A stretch of 5,432 nucleotides of DNA. Source: Nitriliruptorales bacterium (GTDB lineage: Bacteria > Actinomycetota > Nitriliruptoria > Euzebyales > Egibacteraceae). Of this stretch, positions 1 through 5,432 are shown one piece after another (the stretch's first letter is position 1; each line of letters begins with the position of its first letter). Both the position numbers and the translations under genes were made by a program. The notes below the pieces were generated by a model. The model searched no databases. It saw only the letters and a list, made by a program, of their open reading frames with translations, and was not told where the DNA came from. The DNA lies in contig SKPY01000046.1 in the NCBI GenBank assembly GCA_007119305.1, forward strand, positions 1 through 5,432, given 5' to 3'.

Positions 1-1046
1 CCCGGCCGTCCGGGGAGCCGGCACCTGCCGCCCCGGGTCCGGCCGACGCCAACGCGACGAACGATCTCGGACGGGCGCCCGGACCGTCACCGACCGCGCG
101 CACGGGCGGGCAGCCAGACGCACCACCGCAAGCACCCGGGCTCGCCCCCGTCGACGGTGGGCTGCTCGACGGTGCGCTGCGCCTCACGGTGCTGCTGCTC
201 GGCAGCGACGCCGGGCCCGGCCGCACCGGCGCGCGCATCGACGCGCTCGTGGTCGCGAGCGTGGATGTGACGAACGGCGACGCCGCGCTCATCAGCGTGC
301 CACGCAACCTCGCCGGCCTGCCGCTCACGGGGGTATTCGCCGAGCGGCTCGGGCCGCACTTCCCCAAGCGCCTGATGGAGCTGTACGCCGCAGCCGCCGG
401 CGACCCGGTCCTCGCGGCGCACCACGAGGACCCCGGCACCGCGGCGCACGTCAACGCGGTCGAAACCCTCCTCGGCCTGCGGATCGACCACGTGGCACAG
501 GTCGACCTCGGCGCGTTCGTCGACGTCGTCGACGCCCTGGGCGGCGTCGAGGTGGACGTCGACACCCCGATCCAGGTGCGTCTGTCCCCTCCGCGGGAGG
601 GCGAGGACTGGCGCTCCTACGATCTGTCAGCGGGCCGTCAGCATCTCGACGGCCACGAAGCCCACGCCTACGTGCGCTCCCGCAGCGGCACCGACGACTA
701 CGACCGCATGCGCCGTCAGCGTTGCCTGCTCGGCTCGGCGGTCCGCGACGTCGACGCGCTGCGCCTGCTGCGCAGCCTGCCCGACCTCGGACGGGTGGCG
801 AGCGAGCGGGTGCGCACCGACGTCCCGGCCGATCGGCTGCCTGACCTCGTCCGCGTTGCGGACCGCGTCGACCTCGGGTCGCTGCGGACCCTGGGCCTCA
901 CCCCACCTGCCTACACCGCTGGGCTGACTGAGCACGGCTTCCACGCCCCCGACGTGCCGGTGATCCGGACGGCGGTCCGGGATCTGCTCACCCCCTACGG
1001 CCCCGAGCCGCAGGGCAGCGCCGACCTCGACAGCACGTGCGGCTGA
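1..1046 (+). CDS. LytR-CpsA-Psr (LCP) family cell-wall glycopolymer ligase, 5'-truncated by the window
   Basis: The reading frame is open from the first complete codon at position 3 to the TGA at 1044-1046 (347 visible residues), so the true start and the expected N-terminal membrane anchor lie upstream. Residues 1-55 are a Pro/Ala/Gly-rich, probably disordered linker. The LCP domain begins near residue 60 with VLLLGSDAG (63-71), then ARID (77-80), SVPRN (98-102), LGLRIDHVAQVDLGAFVDVV (157-176), DALGGVEVDV (177-186), AGRQHLDGHEAHAYVRSR (210-227) and DYDRMRRQR (232-240). Arg78, Asp80, Arg101, Arg225 and Arg227 fall where the family keeps phosphate- and metal-contacting residues. LCP enzymes act outside the membrane and move lipid-pyrophosphate-linked glycopolymers (teichoic acids, capsule, arabinogalactan) onto peptidoglycan; which polymer is used here cannot be told. 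Oddities are Asn102 where PRD is usual, RID for RTD, and RQR for RQQ. The 107 residues after the core look like the normal family C-terminus. The gene converges on hom with a 148-bp gap. Confidence 0.9.
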   Translation, partial: RPSGEPAPAAPGPADANATNDLGRAPGPSPTARTGGQPDAPPQAPGLAPVDGGLLDGALRLTVLLLGSDAGPGRTGARIDALVVASVDVTNGDAALISVPRNLAGLPLTGVFAERLGPHFPKRLMELYAAAAGDPVLAAHHEDPGTAAHVNAVETLLGLRIDHVAQVDLGAFVDVVDALGGVEVDVDTPIQVRLSPPREGEDWRSYDLSAGRQHLDGHEAHAYVRSRSGTDDYDRMRRQRCLLGSAVRDVDALRLLRSLPDLGRVASERVRTDVPADRLPDLVRVADRVDLGSLRTLGLTPPAYTAGLTEHGFHAPDVPVIRTAVRDLLTPYGPEPQGSADLDSTCG

Positions 1047-1081
1047 GCCCGAGCTTGCCGCGCCCGCGCTGCATCCTCCCC
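1047..1081. repeat. Direct repeat, copy 1 (35 bp)
   Basis: This copy begins at the first base after the TGA of the LCP gene. It matches copy 2 at 34 of 35 positions; the only difference is C at 1075 against A at 1137. The repeat period is 62 bp, with 27 bp of unrelated sequence between the copies. The unit is not a clean palindrome and codes for nothing convincing on either strand. The flanks lack the target-site duplications or terminal inverted repeats expected of an insertion sequence. Confidence 0.85.
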
Positions 1082-1108
1082 GACTCCGAGCCCGCCGCCG
1101 GCATGCAC

Positions 1109-1143
1109 GCCCGAGCTTGCCGCGCCCGCGCTGCATACTCCCC
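1109..1143. repeat. Direct repeat, copy 2 (35 bp)
   Basis: This is the second copy of the 35-bp unit, in the same orientation as copy 1 and 62 bp downstream. It ends 51 bp before the hom stop codon. Sequence on both sides of the unit differs between the copies, so the match is limited to the 35 bp and is not part of a longer tandem duplication. It lies in the gap between convergent genes. Possible roles are a dispersed intergenic repeat, part of a transcription end region, or a protein-binding site; the sequence does not decide between them. Confidence 0.85.
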
Positions 1144-1194
1144 GGCGCCGTGGGCGCGCGAGGACGTCGTCACGATAAGGGTCCCCCACGAGCC

Positions 1195-2553
1195 CTACGC
1201 TTCGCCGCCCTCGACCCGCATGACGCTCGCGACGTCGCGGACGGCCTCGAGCTCGCGCAGGCCGTGCAGCGTGGCCTGCAGGTTGCGCTCCCGTGCGGCG
1301 TGGGTGATCAGCAGCAGCTGTGCGTGGTCGCCCACGCCCTCCTGCCACACGCTCTTGATCGACACGTCGTGGGCACCGAAGGTGCCGGCGACGCGGGCGA
1401 GCACACCCGGCTGGTCGGCGACGTCGAGGAGCACGTAGTACTGCACGACGGTGTCTTCGAACGGGCGGATGCGCCGGCTGTGGTGTGAGCCGTTGGCGGG
1501 ACGCTCGCCCGAGCGGATCGCGCGGGCCACCGTCACGATGTCACCGACCACCGCGCTCGCGGTGGGCAGGCTGCCCGCGCCGCGCCCGTAGAACATGAGC
1601 TCGTCGGCGGCCTCCGCCTCGACGAACACCGCGTTGAACGACTCCCGGACGCTGGCGAGCGGATGCTCTTCCGGGATGAGCGCGGGATGCACCCGGACGC
1701 CGATGCCCCCGCCGCCGGGCTCGTCGGGTCCGGACTCCTCCGCGATCGCGAGCAGCTTGATCGCGTAGCCCATGCGGTGCGCGTGCGTGATGTCGGTGGC
1801 GGTGACCCGGGTGATGCCCTCCCGGTACACGTCACCGGCGACGACCCGGGCGTCGAAGGCGAGCGAGGCGAGGATGGCGGCCTTTGCGGCCGCGTCGTAG
1901 CCCTCGATGTCCGCCGCAGGATCCCGCTCGGCATAGCCCAGGTGCTGCGCTTCGCCGAGCGCCTCCTCGAACGACACCCCCTGCTCGGACATCTTCGTGA
2001 GGATGAAGTTCGTCGTGCCGTTCACGATGCCGAGCACCTTGCGCACCCGGTCGCCCGCCAGGTTCTCGCGCATCGGTTTGATGATCGGGATGGCGCCTGC
2101 TACCGCCGCCTCGTACTCGAGGCGGGTGCCCTTCGCGTCGGCGAGGTCGAACAGCTCGCCGCCAAGCGTGGAGATGAGCTCCTTGTTCGCCGTAACCACC
2201 GGCTTGCCGACCTCGAGCGCCCGCGTGATGAGGGTGCGGGCCGGTTCGATGCCTCCCATGACCTCGACGACGATGTCGACCGCGGGGTTGCCGACGACCT
2301 CGTCGGGATCGTTCGTGAGCTGGGGCGGCGTCACCTCACGGTCCTTGGCGGTGTTGCGCACCGCGACCGGGCCGAGGACGAGGCGGGTGCCGAGCCGCAT
2401 GGCGATGTCGTCGGCGTGGTCGGTCAGCAGGGTTACGACGCCGGAGCCGACGATCCCGCAGCCGAGCAGCCCGACCGTCAGGACCTGCTGGCTACCGCCC
2501 TGCGCCGCGGTCTGCTCGGGATGCGTGGCGCTGCCGCCCTGCGTGTCGCTCAT
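1195..2553 (-). CDS. hom: Homoserine dehydrogenase with C-terminal ACT domain
   Basis: This enzyme reduces L-aspartate semialdehyde to L-homoserine with NAD(P)H in the cytoplasm, the branch point toward threonine, isoleucine and methionine. The 452-residue protein has a Rossmann motif GCGIVG (31-36), TANKE (121-125) with the conserved Lys124, GIVNGTTNFIL (175-185), and the full family signature from Ala202 to Lys224 (GYAERDP, then DIEGYDAAAK), which includes Glu209, Asp220 and the catalytic Lys224. An ACT domain follows at about 372-449, starting YYVLLDVADQPGVLARVAG. In the related corynebacterial enzyme this C-terminal part mediates feedback inhibition by threonine, so the same is likely here. 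The ATG at 2551-2553 is chosen because the Rossmann fold follows after a short polar tail and an AGTGTA (TACACT on the minus strand) lies just upstream. The frame stays open to an ATG at 2634, but that extension has no family character. The gene ends in TAG. No thrC or thrB follows: the next gene downstream is the convergent LCP gene. Confidence 0.96.
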   Translation of the reverse strand: MSDTQGGSATHPEQTAAQGGSQQVLTVGLLGCGIVGSGVVTLLTDHADDIAMRLGTRLVLGPVAVRNTAKDREVTPPQLTNDPDEVVGNPAVDIVVEVMGGIEPARTLITRALEVGKPVVTANKELISTLGGELFDLADAKGTRLEYEAAVAGAIPIIKPMRENLAGDRVRKVLGIVNGTTNFILTKMSEQGVSFEEALGEAQHLGYAERDPAADIEGYDAAAKAAILASLAFDARVVAGDVYREGITRVTATDITHAHRMGYAIKLLAIAEESGPDEPGGGGIGVRVHPALIPEEHPLASVRESFNAVFVEAEAADELMFYGRGAGSLPTASAVVGDIVTVARAIRSGERPANGSHHSRRIRPFEDTVVQYYVLLDVADQPGVLARVAGTFGAHDVSIKSVWQEGVGDHAQLLLITHAARERNLQATLHGLRELEAVRDVASVMRVEGGEA

Positions 2554-2561
2554 AGCTGCGG

Positions 2562-2567
2562 AGTGTA
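2562..2567 (-). promoter_or_regulatory. Candidate -10 element for hom (near-leaderless transcript)
   Basis: Read on the minus strand this is TACACT, which fits the actinobacterial TANNNT -10 pattern. Only 8 bases separate it from the hom ATG, so transcription would start at or within about two bases of the start codon. No purine-rich Shine-Dalgarno sequence lies in the usual place before this ATG, which agrees with leaderless translation. The -35 side is weak: TTGGCT is present, but with a spacer of only 14 bases. The call rests on pattern and position alone. Confidence 0.4.
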
Positions 2568-2587
2568 GCCGCGGGCGCCCAAGCCAA

Positions 2588-2614
2588 CGTTCGCACGCTC
2601 GGTGCGCACAAACG
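2588..2614. promoter_or_regulatory. Imperfect inverted repeat between hom and the PBP gene
   Basis: CGCAC (2592-2596) and GTGCG (2602-2606) are complementary around a 5-base loop. CGTT (2588-2591) and AACG (2611-2614) extend the pairing after a 4-base bulge. It sits in the 117-bp divergent intergenic region, 35 bp or more upstream of both start codons, where an operator or a 5'-leader hairpin could lie. Short matches of this kind occur often by chance in GC-rich DNA, so this is only a candidate. Confidence 0.2.
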
Positions 2615-2657
2615 GAGGGCGCGTGTGGCAGCATCGGCCGAGGGACGTCCGCGAGTC

Positions 2658-2663
2658 AGGAGA
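2658..2663 (+). promoter_or_regulatory. Ribosome binding site of the PBP gene
   Basis: AGGAGA lies 7 bases before the GTG at 2671, a good Shine-Dalgarno sequence at good spacing. It decides the start in favour of 2671. The GTG at 2623 has GGAGGG only 3 bases before it, which is too close, and the GTG at 2602 has no convincing site. Both upstream starts would also put a charged, non-hydrophobic stretch ahead of the membrane anchor. Confidence 0.65.
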
Positions 2664-2670
2664 ACGGGCC

Positions 2671-4578
2671 GTGCGCCGGTGGGGAACGCTGATCGTAGCG
2701 CTGTTCGCTGCGCTCGGGCTCGGCGTCGGGGCCTGGTGGTTCCTCGTCTGGGAGCCGCAGGCCCGCCAGCGTGCCGCGCTCGAGACCGTGGACGCGTTCG
2801 CTCGGGCCTGGGAGCAGGCCGAGTGGCCGGCGCTCGCCGCCCGCGTGCGCGCCCCTGCGGACCCCGCCGTCCAGGGTCACCGGAGCCTGCACGACGACCT
2901 CGCGCCCGAGCGGCTGCGCGTAGAACCCGCCGCGGTCAGCGTCGGCGACGAGCGCGCTCACGCGGACCTCACCGTCACGGTCGACCTCGCCGGACTCGAC
3001 ACGTGGCGGTACGAGACCACGCTCGAGCTTGCCTGGACCGACGGCCTCTGGGAGGTCGTGTGGACGCCCGAGACGGTGCACCCGGACTTCGTCGAGGGCG
3101 GCGGGTTCGTCCAGGAGCAGACCTGGGGGACCCGTGCGGCGATCCTTGACCGCACGGGCACACCGCTTGCCGGCGACGCCGACGGGGTCGTCGTCGGCAT
3201 CGAGCCGCAGCGGATCGCCGAGGAGGCCGAGGTCGTCGACGCCCTCGTCACCCATGCGGGCGCCAGCCGCGGACGGGTCGAGGCGCTGCTCGCGCGCGAC
3301 GACCTCGTCGACGACTGGTTCTACCCGATCATCGAGCTGCCGCGGACGGTCTTCGACGAGGTCGACCCGGAGCTGCGACCGGTGCCAGGCGTGCTGTTCC
3401 GCGCCGCGGTGGGGCGCGCCGAGGCCACCGGGGGGTTCGCGCTGCACCTGCTGGGGCGGGCCGAGGAGCTTGACGCCGAGCAGGCCGAGGAGCTCGGGCG
3501 GGGCTACGAGGAGGGTGACGTGGCCGGCACGTTCGGCCTGGAGGCGGCGTTCGACGAGCAGCTCGCCGGCCGGCCGGAGGCGACCGTCAGCGTCGTCGGA
3601 CCGGACGGCGAGCCCCGAGCGGTCGTGCACCGCGTCGACGGTGTGGAGCCCGAGGATCTGCACACCACCCTCGACCGCGGGGTCCAGCAGGCCGCCGAGG
3701 AGGCGCTGGGCGACGTCGGCGAGCCTGCCGCGCTCGTGGCCGTGGCGCTGCCAGGGCTGGAAGTACGCGCAGCCGTCAGTCGACCCGCCGCCGGTTTCAA
3801 CCGGGCGTTCGCCGGCCGCTACCCGCCCGGATCGACGTTCAAGGTGGTGACAACGGCGGCGCTGCTGTCTACCGGCATGACCCCGGACGCAGCACTCGAC
3901 TGCCCCGCGGAGCGCACCGTCGGCGGCCGGACGTTCCGCAACGCGGGCCGCCGCGAGCTCGGGCCGCTCACCCTGCGCGAGGCGTTCGCCGAATCCTGCA
4001 ACACCGCGTACGTCGGCACGGTCGACGGTCTCGAGGACGCCCTGGCCGAGGCCGCCAGGTCGTTCGGGTTCGACGACACCGAGCATGACGTCGGGCTGGC
4101 CGCCACCGGCGGCAGCTATCCCGAGCCCGTCGACCTCGTCGAGGTGGCCGCGGCGGCCCTCGGCCAGGCCCGCGTGGAGGCCAGCCCGCTGCACATGGCC
4201 ACGGTCGCCGGCGCCGCGGCCACCGGACAGTGGCAGCCTGCGACCCTGTTCCCCGACGGCGCTGCCCGGGAGGCCCGCCAGACCAGCGACGACCCCGGGG
4301 TGCTGCGCGACCTGATGACAGAGGTCGTCGCCAGCGGCACGGGCACGCCCGCGCAGGTCGCGGGCGAGACCATCGGCGGCAAGACCGGCTCCGCGGAGTT
4401 CGGCACCGAGGACCCCCCGGAGACGCACGCGTGGTTCATCGGCTACCGTCTTGACGCGGATGGTGAGGCGGATGCGCCCCCCACGGGCCTCGCGTTCGCG
4501 GTCCTCGTCGAGGGCGGCGGCGCCGGAGGCGACGTCGCGGGCCCGATCGCCGCGCGCTTCGTGGGCGCGCTCCAGTGA
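2671..4578 (+). CDS. Class B penicillin-binding protein (D,D-transpeptidase) with NTF2-like N-terminal domain
   Basis: This 635-residue, membrane-anchored enzyme is expected to cross-link peptidoglycan stems outside the membrane. From the GTG start it has two arginines and one hydrophobic anchor (about 5-27). Residues 37-140 look like the MecA-type NTF2-like domain (DAFARAWEQAEWPALAARV, then DTWRYETTLELAWTDGLWEVVWTPETVHPDF). The class B 'dimer' region follows, with RAAILDRTGTPLAG (155-168) and GTFGLEAAFDEQLAG (286-300). The transpeptidase domain, about 330-635, has all three active-site motifs: STFK with nucleophile Ser388 and Lys391, SCN at 442-444, and KTG at 571-573; AWFIGY follows the last. 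It therefore looks catalytically active. No transglycosylase domain is present. There is no cysteine near the N-terminus, so unlike the mycobacterial PBP-lipo type it is not a lipoprotein. It is divergent from hom with a 117-bp gap, and the next gene starts 95 bp downstream on the same strand. Its role in elongation or division cannot be assigned from sequence. Confidence 0.94.
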   Translation: MRRWGTLIVALFAALGLGVGAWWFLVWEPQARQRAALETVDAFARAWEQAEWPALAARVRAPADPAVQGHRSLHDDLAPERLRVEPAAVSVGDERAHADLTVTVDLAGLDTWRYETTLELAWTDGLWEVVWTPETVHPDFVEGGGFVQEQTWGTRAAILDRTGTPLAGDADGVVVGIEPQRIAEEAEVVDALVTHAGASRGRVEALLARDDLVDDWFYPIIELPRTVFDEVDPELRPVPGVLFRAAVGRAEATGGFALHLLGRAEELDAEQAEELGRGYEEGDVAGTFGLEAAFDEQLAGRPEATVSVVGPDGEPRAVVHRVDGVEPEDLHTTLDRGVQQAAEEALGDVGEPAALVAVALPGLEVRAAVSRPAAGFNRAFAGRYPPGSTFKVVTTAALLSTGMTPDAALDCPAERTVGGRTFRNAGRRELGPLTLREAFAESCNTAYVGTVDGLEDALAEAARSFGFDDTEHDVGLAATGGSYPEPVDLVEVAAAALGQARVEASPLHMATVAGAAATGQWQPATLFPDGAAREARQTSDDPGVLRDLMTEVVASGTGTPAQVAGETIGGKTGSAEFGTEDPPETHAWFIGYRLDADGEADAPPTGLAFAVLVEGGGAGGDVAGPIAARFVGALQ

Positions 4579-4661
4579 GCGTCCGGCCTGTGCTGCAGGA
4601 GAAGCGCGCCCGCACCGGGTAGCCTCGGGCCAACCCACGAGTCGGGCACATCAGGCGGCAG

Positions 4662-4668
4662 AAGGAGG
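4662..4668 (+). promoter_or_regulatory. Strong ribosome binding site of the downstream membrane protein gene
   Basis: AAGGAGG is a near-perfect match to the anti-Shine-Dalgarno sequence and lies 5 bases before the ATG at 4674. It is the strongest such site in the window and fixes the start of the last gene. Further upstream, TAGCCT (4620-4625) fits a TANNNT -10 pattern but has no recognisable -35 partner. A private promoter is therefore possible but not supported over read-through from the PBP gene. Confidence 0.8.
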
Positions 4669-4673
4669 CTCCG

Positions 4674-5432
4674 ATGCGGAGCATGGTGGGAGCAGCGGGT
4701 GTTCTGGGCGCGCTGGCGCTCGTCGTAGCCAGCCTGCTGACGGTGCTGGTCGGCAGCGCGCTCGCAGCCGACCCGGCGGAGGTGGCCGCGGCGCTGCGTG
4801 ACGCGCGCGTCTACGTCGAGCCCGGCGCTGAGGACGTCTCCGAGGGCGCCTTGCCGACCGCGTTCGGCAGCGCGCCGGCGCGCAGCCATCTCGTGGTGCT
4901 CGCAGCGACACCGGACGGCGGCCCCCAGGCGTTCGCCGACGCGGTGCTCGACGACACCGGGGGCACCGTCTTGGTGTTCACCCCCGACGAGGTCGAGGTG
5001 CGCAGCGACGTCGCAAGCGGAGGGCAGATCGACAGCGCGTTCGACGAGGCGGATGCGCGCGCCGACATCGCCGACACCGCGGCGTACGCCGGGGCGTTCG
5101 ACGAGGCGCTGCGCGAGGAGATGGCCGGCGGGGCAGGGGTGCCGTTCAACATCGACTGGGATCGCTGGCTCGTGCCGGCGATCATCGTCGGGGTCGTCCT
5201 CCTGCTGCTGGTGAGCCGGCTGTTCCGGCCGCGGCGCGGACGTGGCGTGGGTGGCTATGGCCGCCCGATGCGGCGCCGGCGCGGGGGACTGTTCGGTGGG
5301 CTGCTCGTAGGGGGCCTCCTCGGCCGCGCAAGCCGCCGGGGCGGCGGCCTCACGCGGCCCTACGGCGAAGGCGTCTCCCGGGGAGGCGTGGGCCGCGGCG
5401 GGCTGGGCTCCACCTCCGGGCGCAGCGGCACA
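4674..5432 (+). CDS. Uncharacterised signal-peptide protein with a second membrane segment and Gly/Arg-rich tail, 3'-truncated by the window
   Basis: I do not recognise this gene. The frame is open from the ATG at 4674 to the window end (253 codons, no stop yet). Residues 1-31 form a signal peptide with a long hydrophobic core and a good cleavage site (ALA before AD at 32-33). Residues 32-160 are a compact, acidic, presumably extracytoplasmic domain containing HLVVLAATPDGG (72-83), FADAVLDDTGGTVLVFTPDEVEVRSD (87-112) and an acidic helical stretch (118-150). A clear membrane segment follows (WLVPAIIVGVVLLLLVSRLF, 165-184), then a strongly basic Gly/Arg-rich tail (from 185) with a small hydrophobic patch GGLFGGLLVGGLLG (204-217). 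If the signal is cleaved, the tail would be cytoplasmic. The order (secreted domain, one membrane helix, Gly-rich tail) recalls TPM-domain and other small actinobacterial envelope proteins, but no diagnostic motif is visible. The gene follows the PBP gene by 95 bp and could be co-transcribed with it. Confidence 0.85.
   Translation, partial: MRSMVGAAGVLGALALVVASLLTVLVGSALAADPAEVAAALRDARVYVEPGAEDVSEGALPTAFGSAPARSHLVVLAATPDGGPQAFADAVLDDTGGTVLVFTPDEVEVRSDVASGGQIDSAFDEADARADIADTAAYAGAFDEALREEMAGGAGVPFNIDWDRWLVPAIIVGVVLLLLVSRLFRPRRGRGVGGYGRPMRRRRGGLFGGLLVGGLLGRASRRGGGLTRPYGEGVSRGGVGRGGLGSTSGRSGT

Noticed and set aside
1047..1143. Repeat-spacer-repeat layout (35-27-35) resembling a minimal CRISPR array
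   Set aside because: There are only two repeats and one spacer, no third unit, no leader and no cas gene. The second unit is followed directly by ordinary intergenic sequence.
1047..1143. Minus-strand reading frame through the repeats with repeated MQRGRGKLG peptide
   Set aside because: The peptide repeat simply follows from the DNA repeat. The purine tract GGGGAGG directly abuts the ATG, leaving no room for initiation, and the composition is that of random GC-rich DNA.
1149..1190. Possible terminator stem (CGTGGG with CCCACG) between the convergent genes
   Set aside because: Six pairs around a 30-base loop with no T-tract make a poor intrinsic terminator.
2551..2634. Upstream ATG at 2634 as the hom start, giving 27 extra residues
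   Set aside because: The added residues have no homoserine dehydrogenase character, the start would lie within the divergent regulatory region, and the candidate -10 element sits between the two starts.
4587..4630. Small hairpins after the PBP gene (CCTG/CAGG at 4587-4599; GCCCG/CGGGC at 4608-4630)
   Set aside because: The stems are only 4-5 bp, no T-tract follows, and such matches are frequent by chance at this GC content.
2656..4638. Very long open frame on the minus strand opposite the PBP gene
   Set aside because: It is an antisense shadow caused by high third-position GC. The plus-strand frame carries all PBP motifs, while the antisense product shows no recognisable domain.
4466..5060. 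Shared 13-mer GAGGCGGATGCGC in the PBP gene and in the last gene
   Set aside because: Both copies encode Glu-Ala-Asp-Ala in frame with preferred codons. This is expected from codon bias, and the flanks do not match.

Overview
The window is very GC-rich DNA with densely packed genes, G/C-ending codons and GTG starts next to ATG. The gene content (a LytR-CpsA-Psr protein with a long Pro/Ala linker, an ACT-domain homoserine dehydrogenase and an NTF2-like class B penicillin-binding protein) points to a high-GC actinobacterium. The genus cannot be fixed from the sequence alone.

Layout: (1) Positions 1-1046, plus strand, hold the C-terminal 347 residues of an LCP-family cell-wall ligase; its membrane anchor lies upstream of the window. 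(2) Positions 1047-1194 are a short gap between convergent genes. It carries two nearly identical 35-bp direct repeats, the first starting right after the LCP stop codon. (3) Positions 1195-2553, minus strand, encode a complete homoserine dehydrogenase (hom) with a C-terminal ACT domain. (4) Positions 2554-2670 form a 117-bp divergent promoter region. It contains a plausible near-leaderless hom promoter, an imperfect inverted repeat and the ribosome binding site of the next gene. (5) Positions 2671-4578, plus strand, encode a complete membrane-anchored class B penicillin-binding protein with all three transpeptidase motifs. (6) Positions 4579-4673 are a short gap ending in a near-perfect Shine-Dalgarno sequence. 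(7) Positions 4674-5432, plus strand, hold the first 253 codons of an unrecognised secreted or membrane-anchored protein with a Gly/Arg-rich tail; it is still open at the window end.

Two genes act on the cell envelope: the LCP protein attaches glycopolymers to peptidoglycan, and the PBP cross-links peptidoglycan. The last gene probably also sits in the envelope and could share a transcript with the PBP. The hom gene is metabolic, making the precursor of threonine, methionine and isoleucine. It is transcribed away from the PBP and is not followed by thrC or thrB here. I see no mobile element, phage gene, defence system, CRISPR array or RNA gene. This looks like ordinary chromosome; the direct repeat pair and the uncharacterised last gene are the parts most worth a second look.
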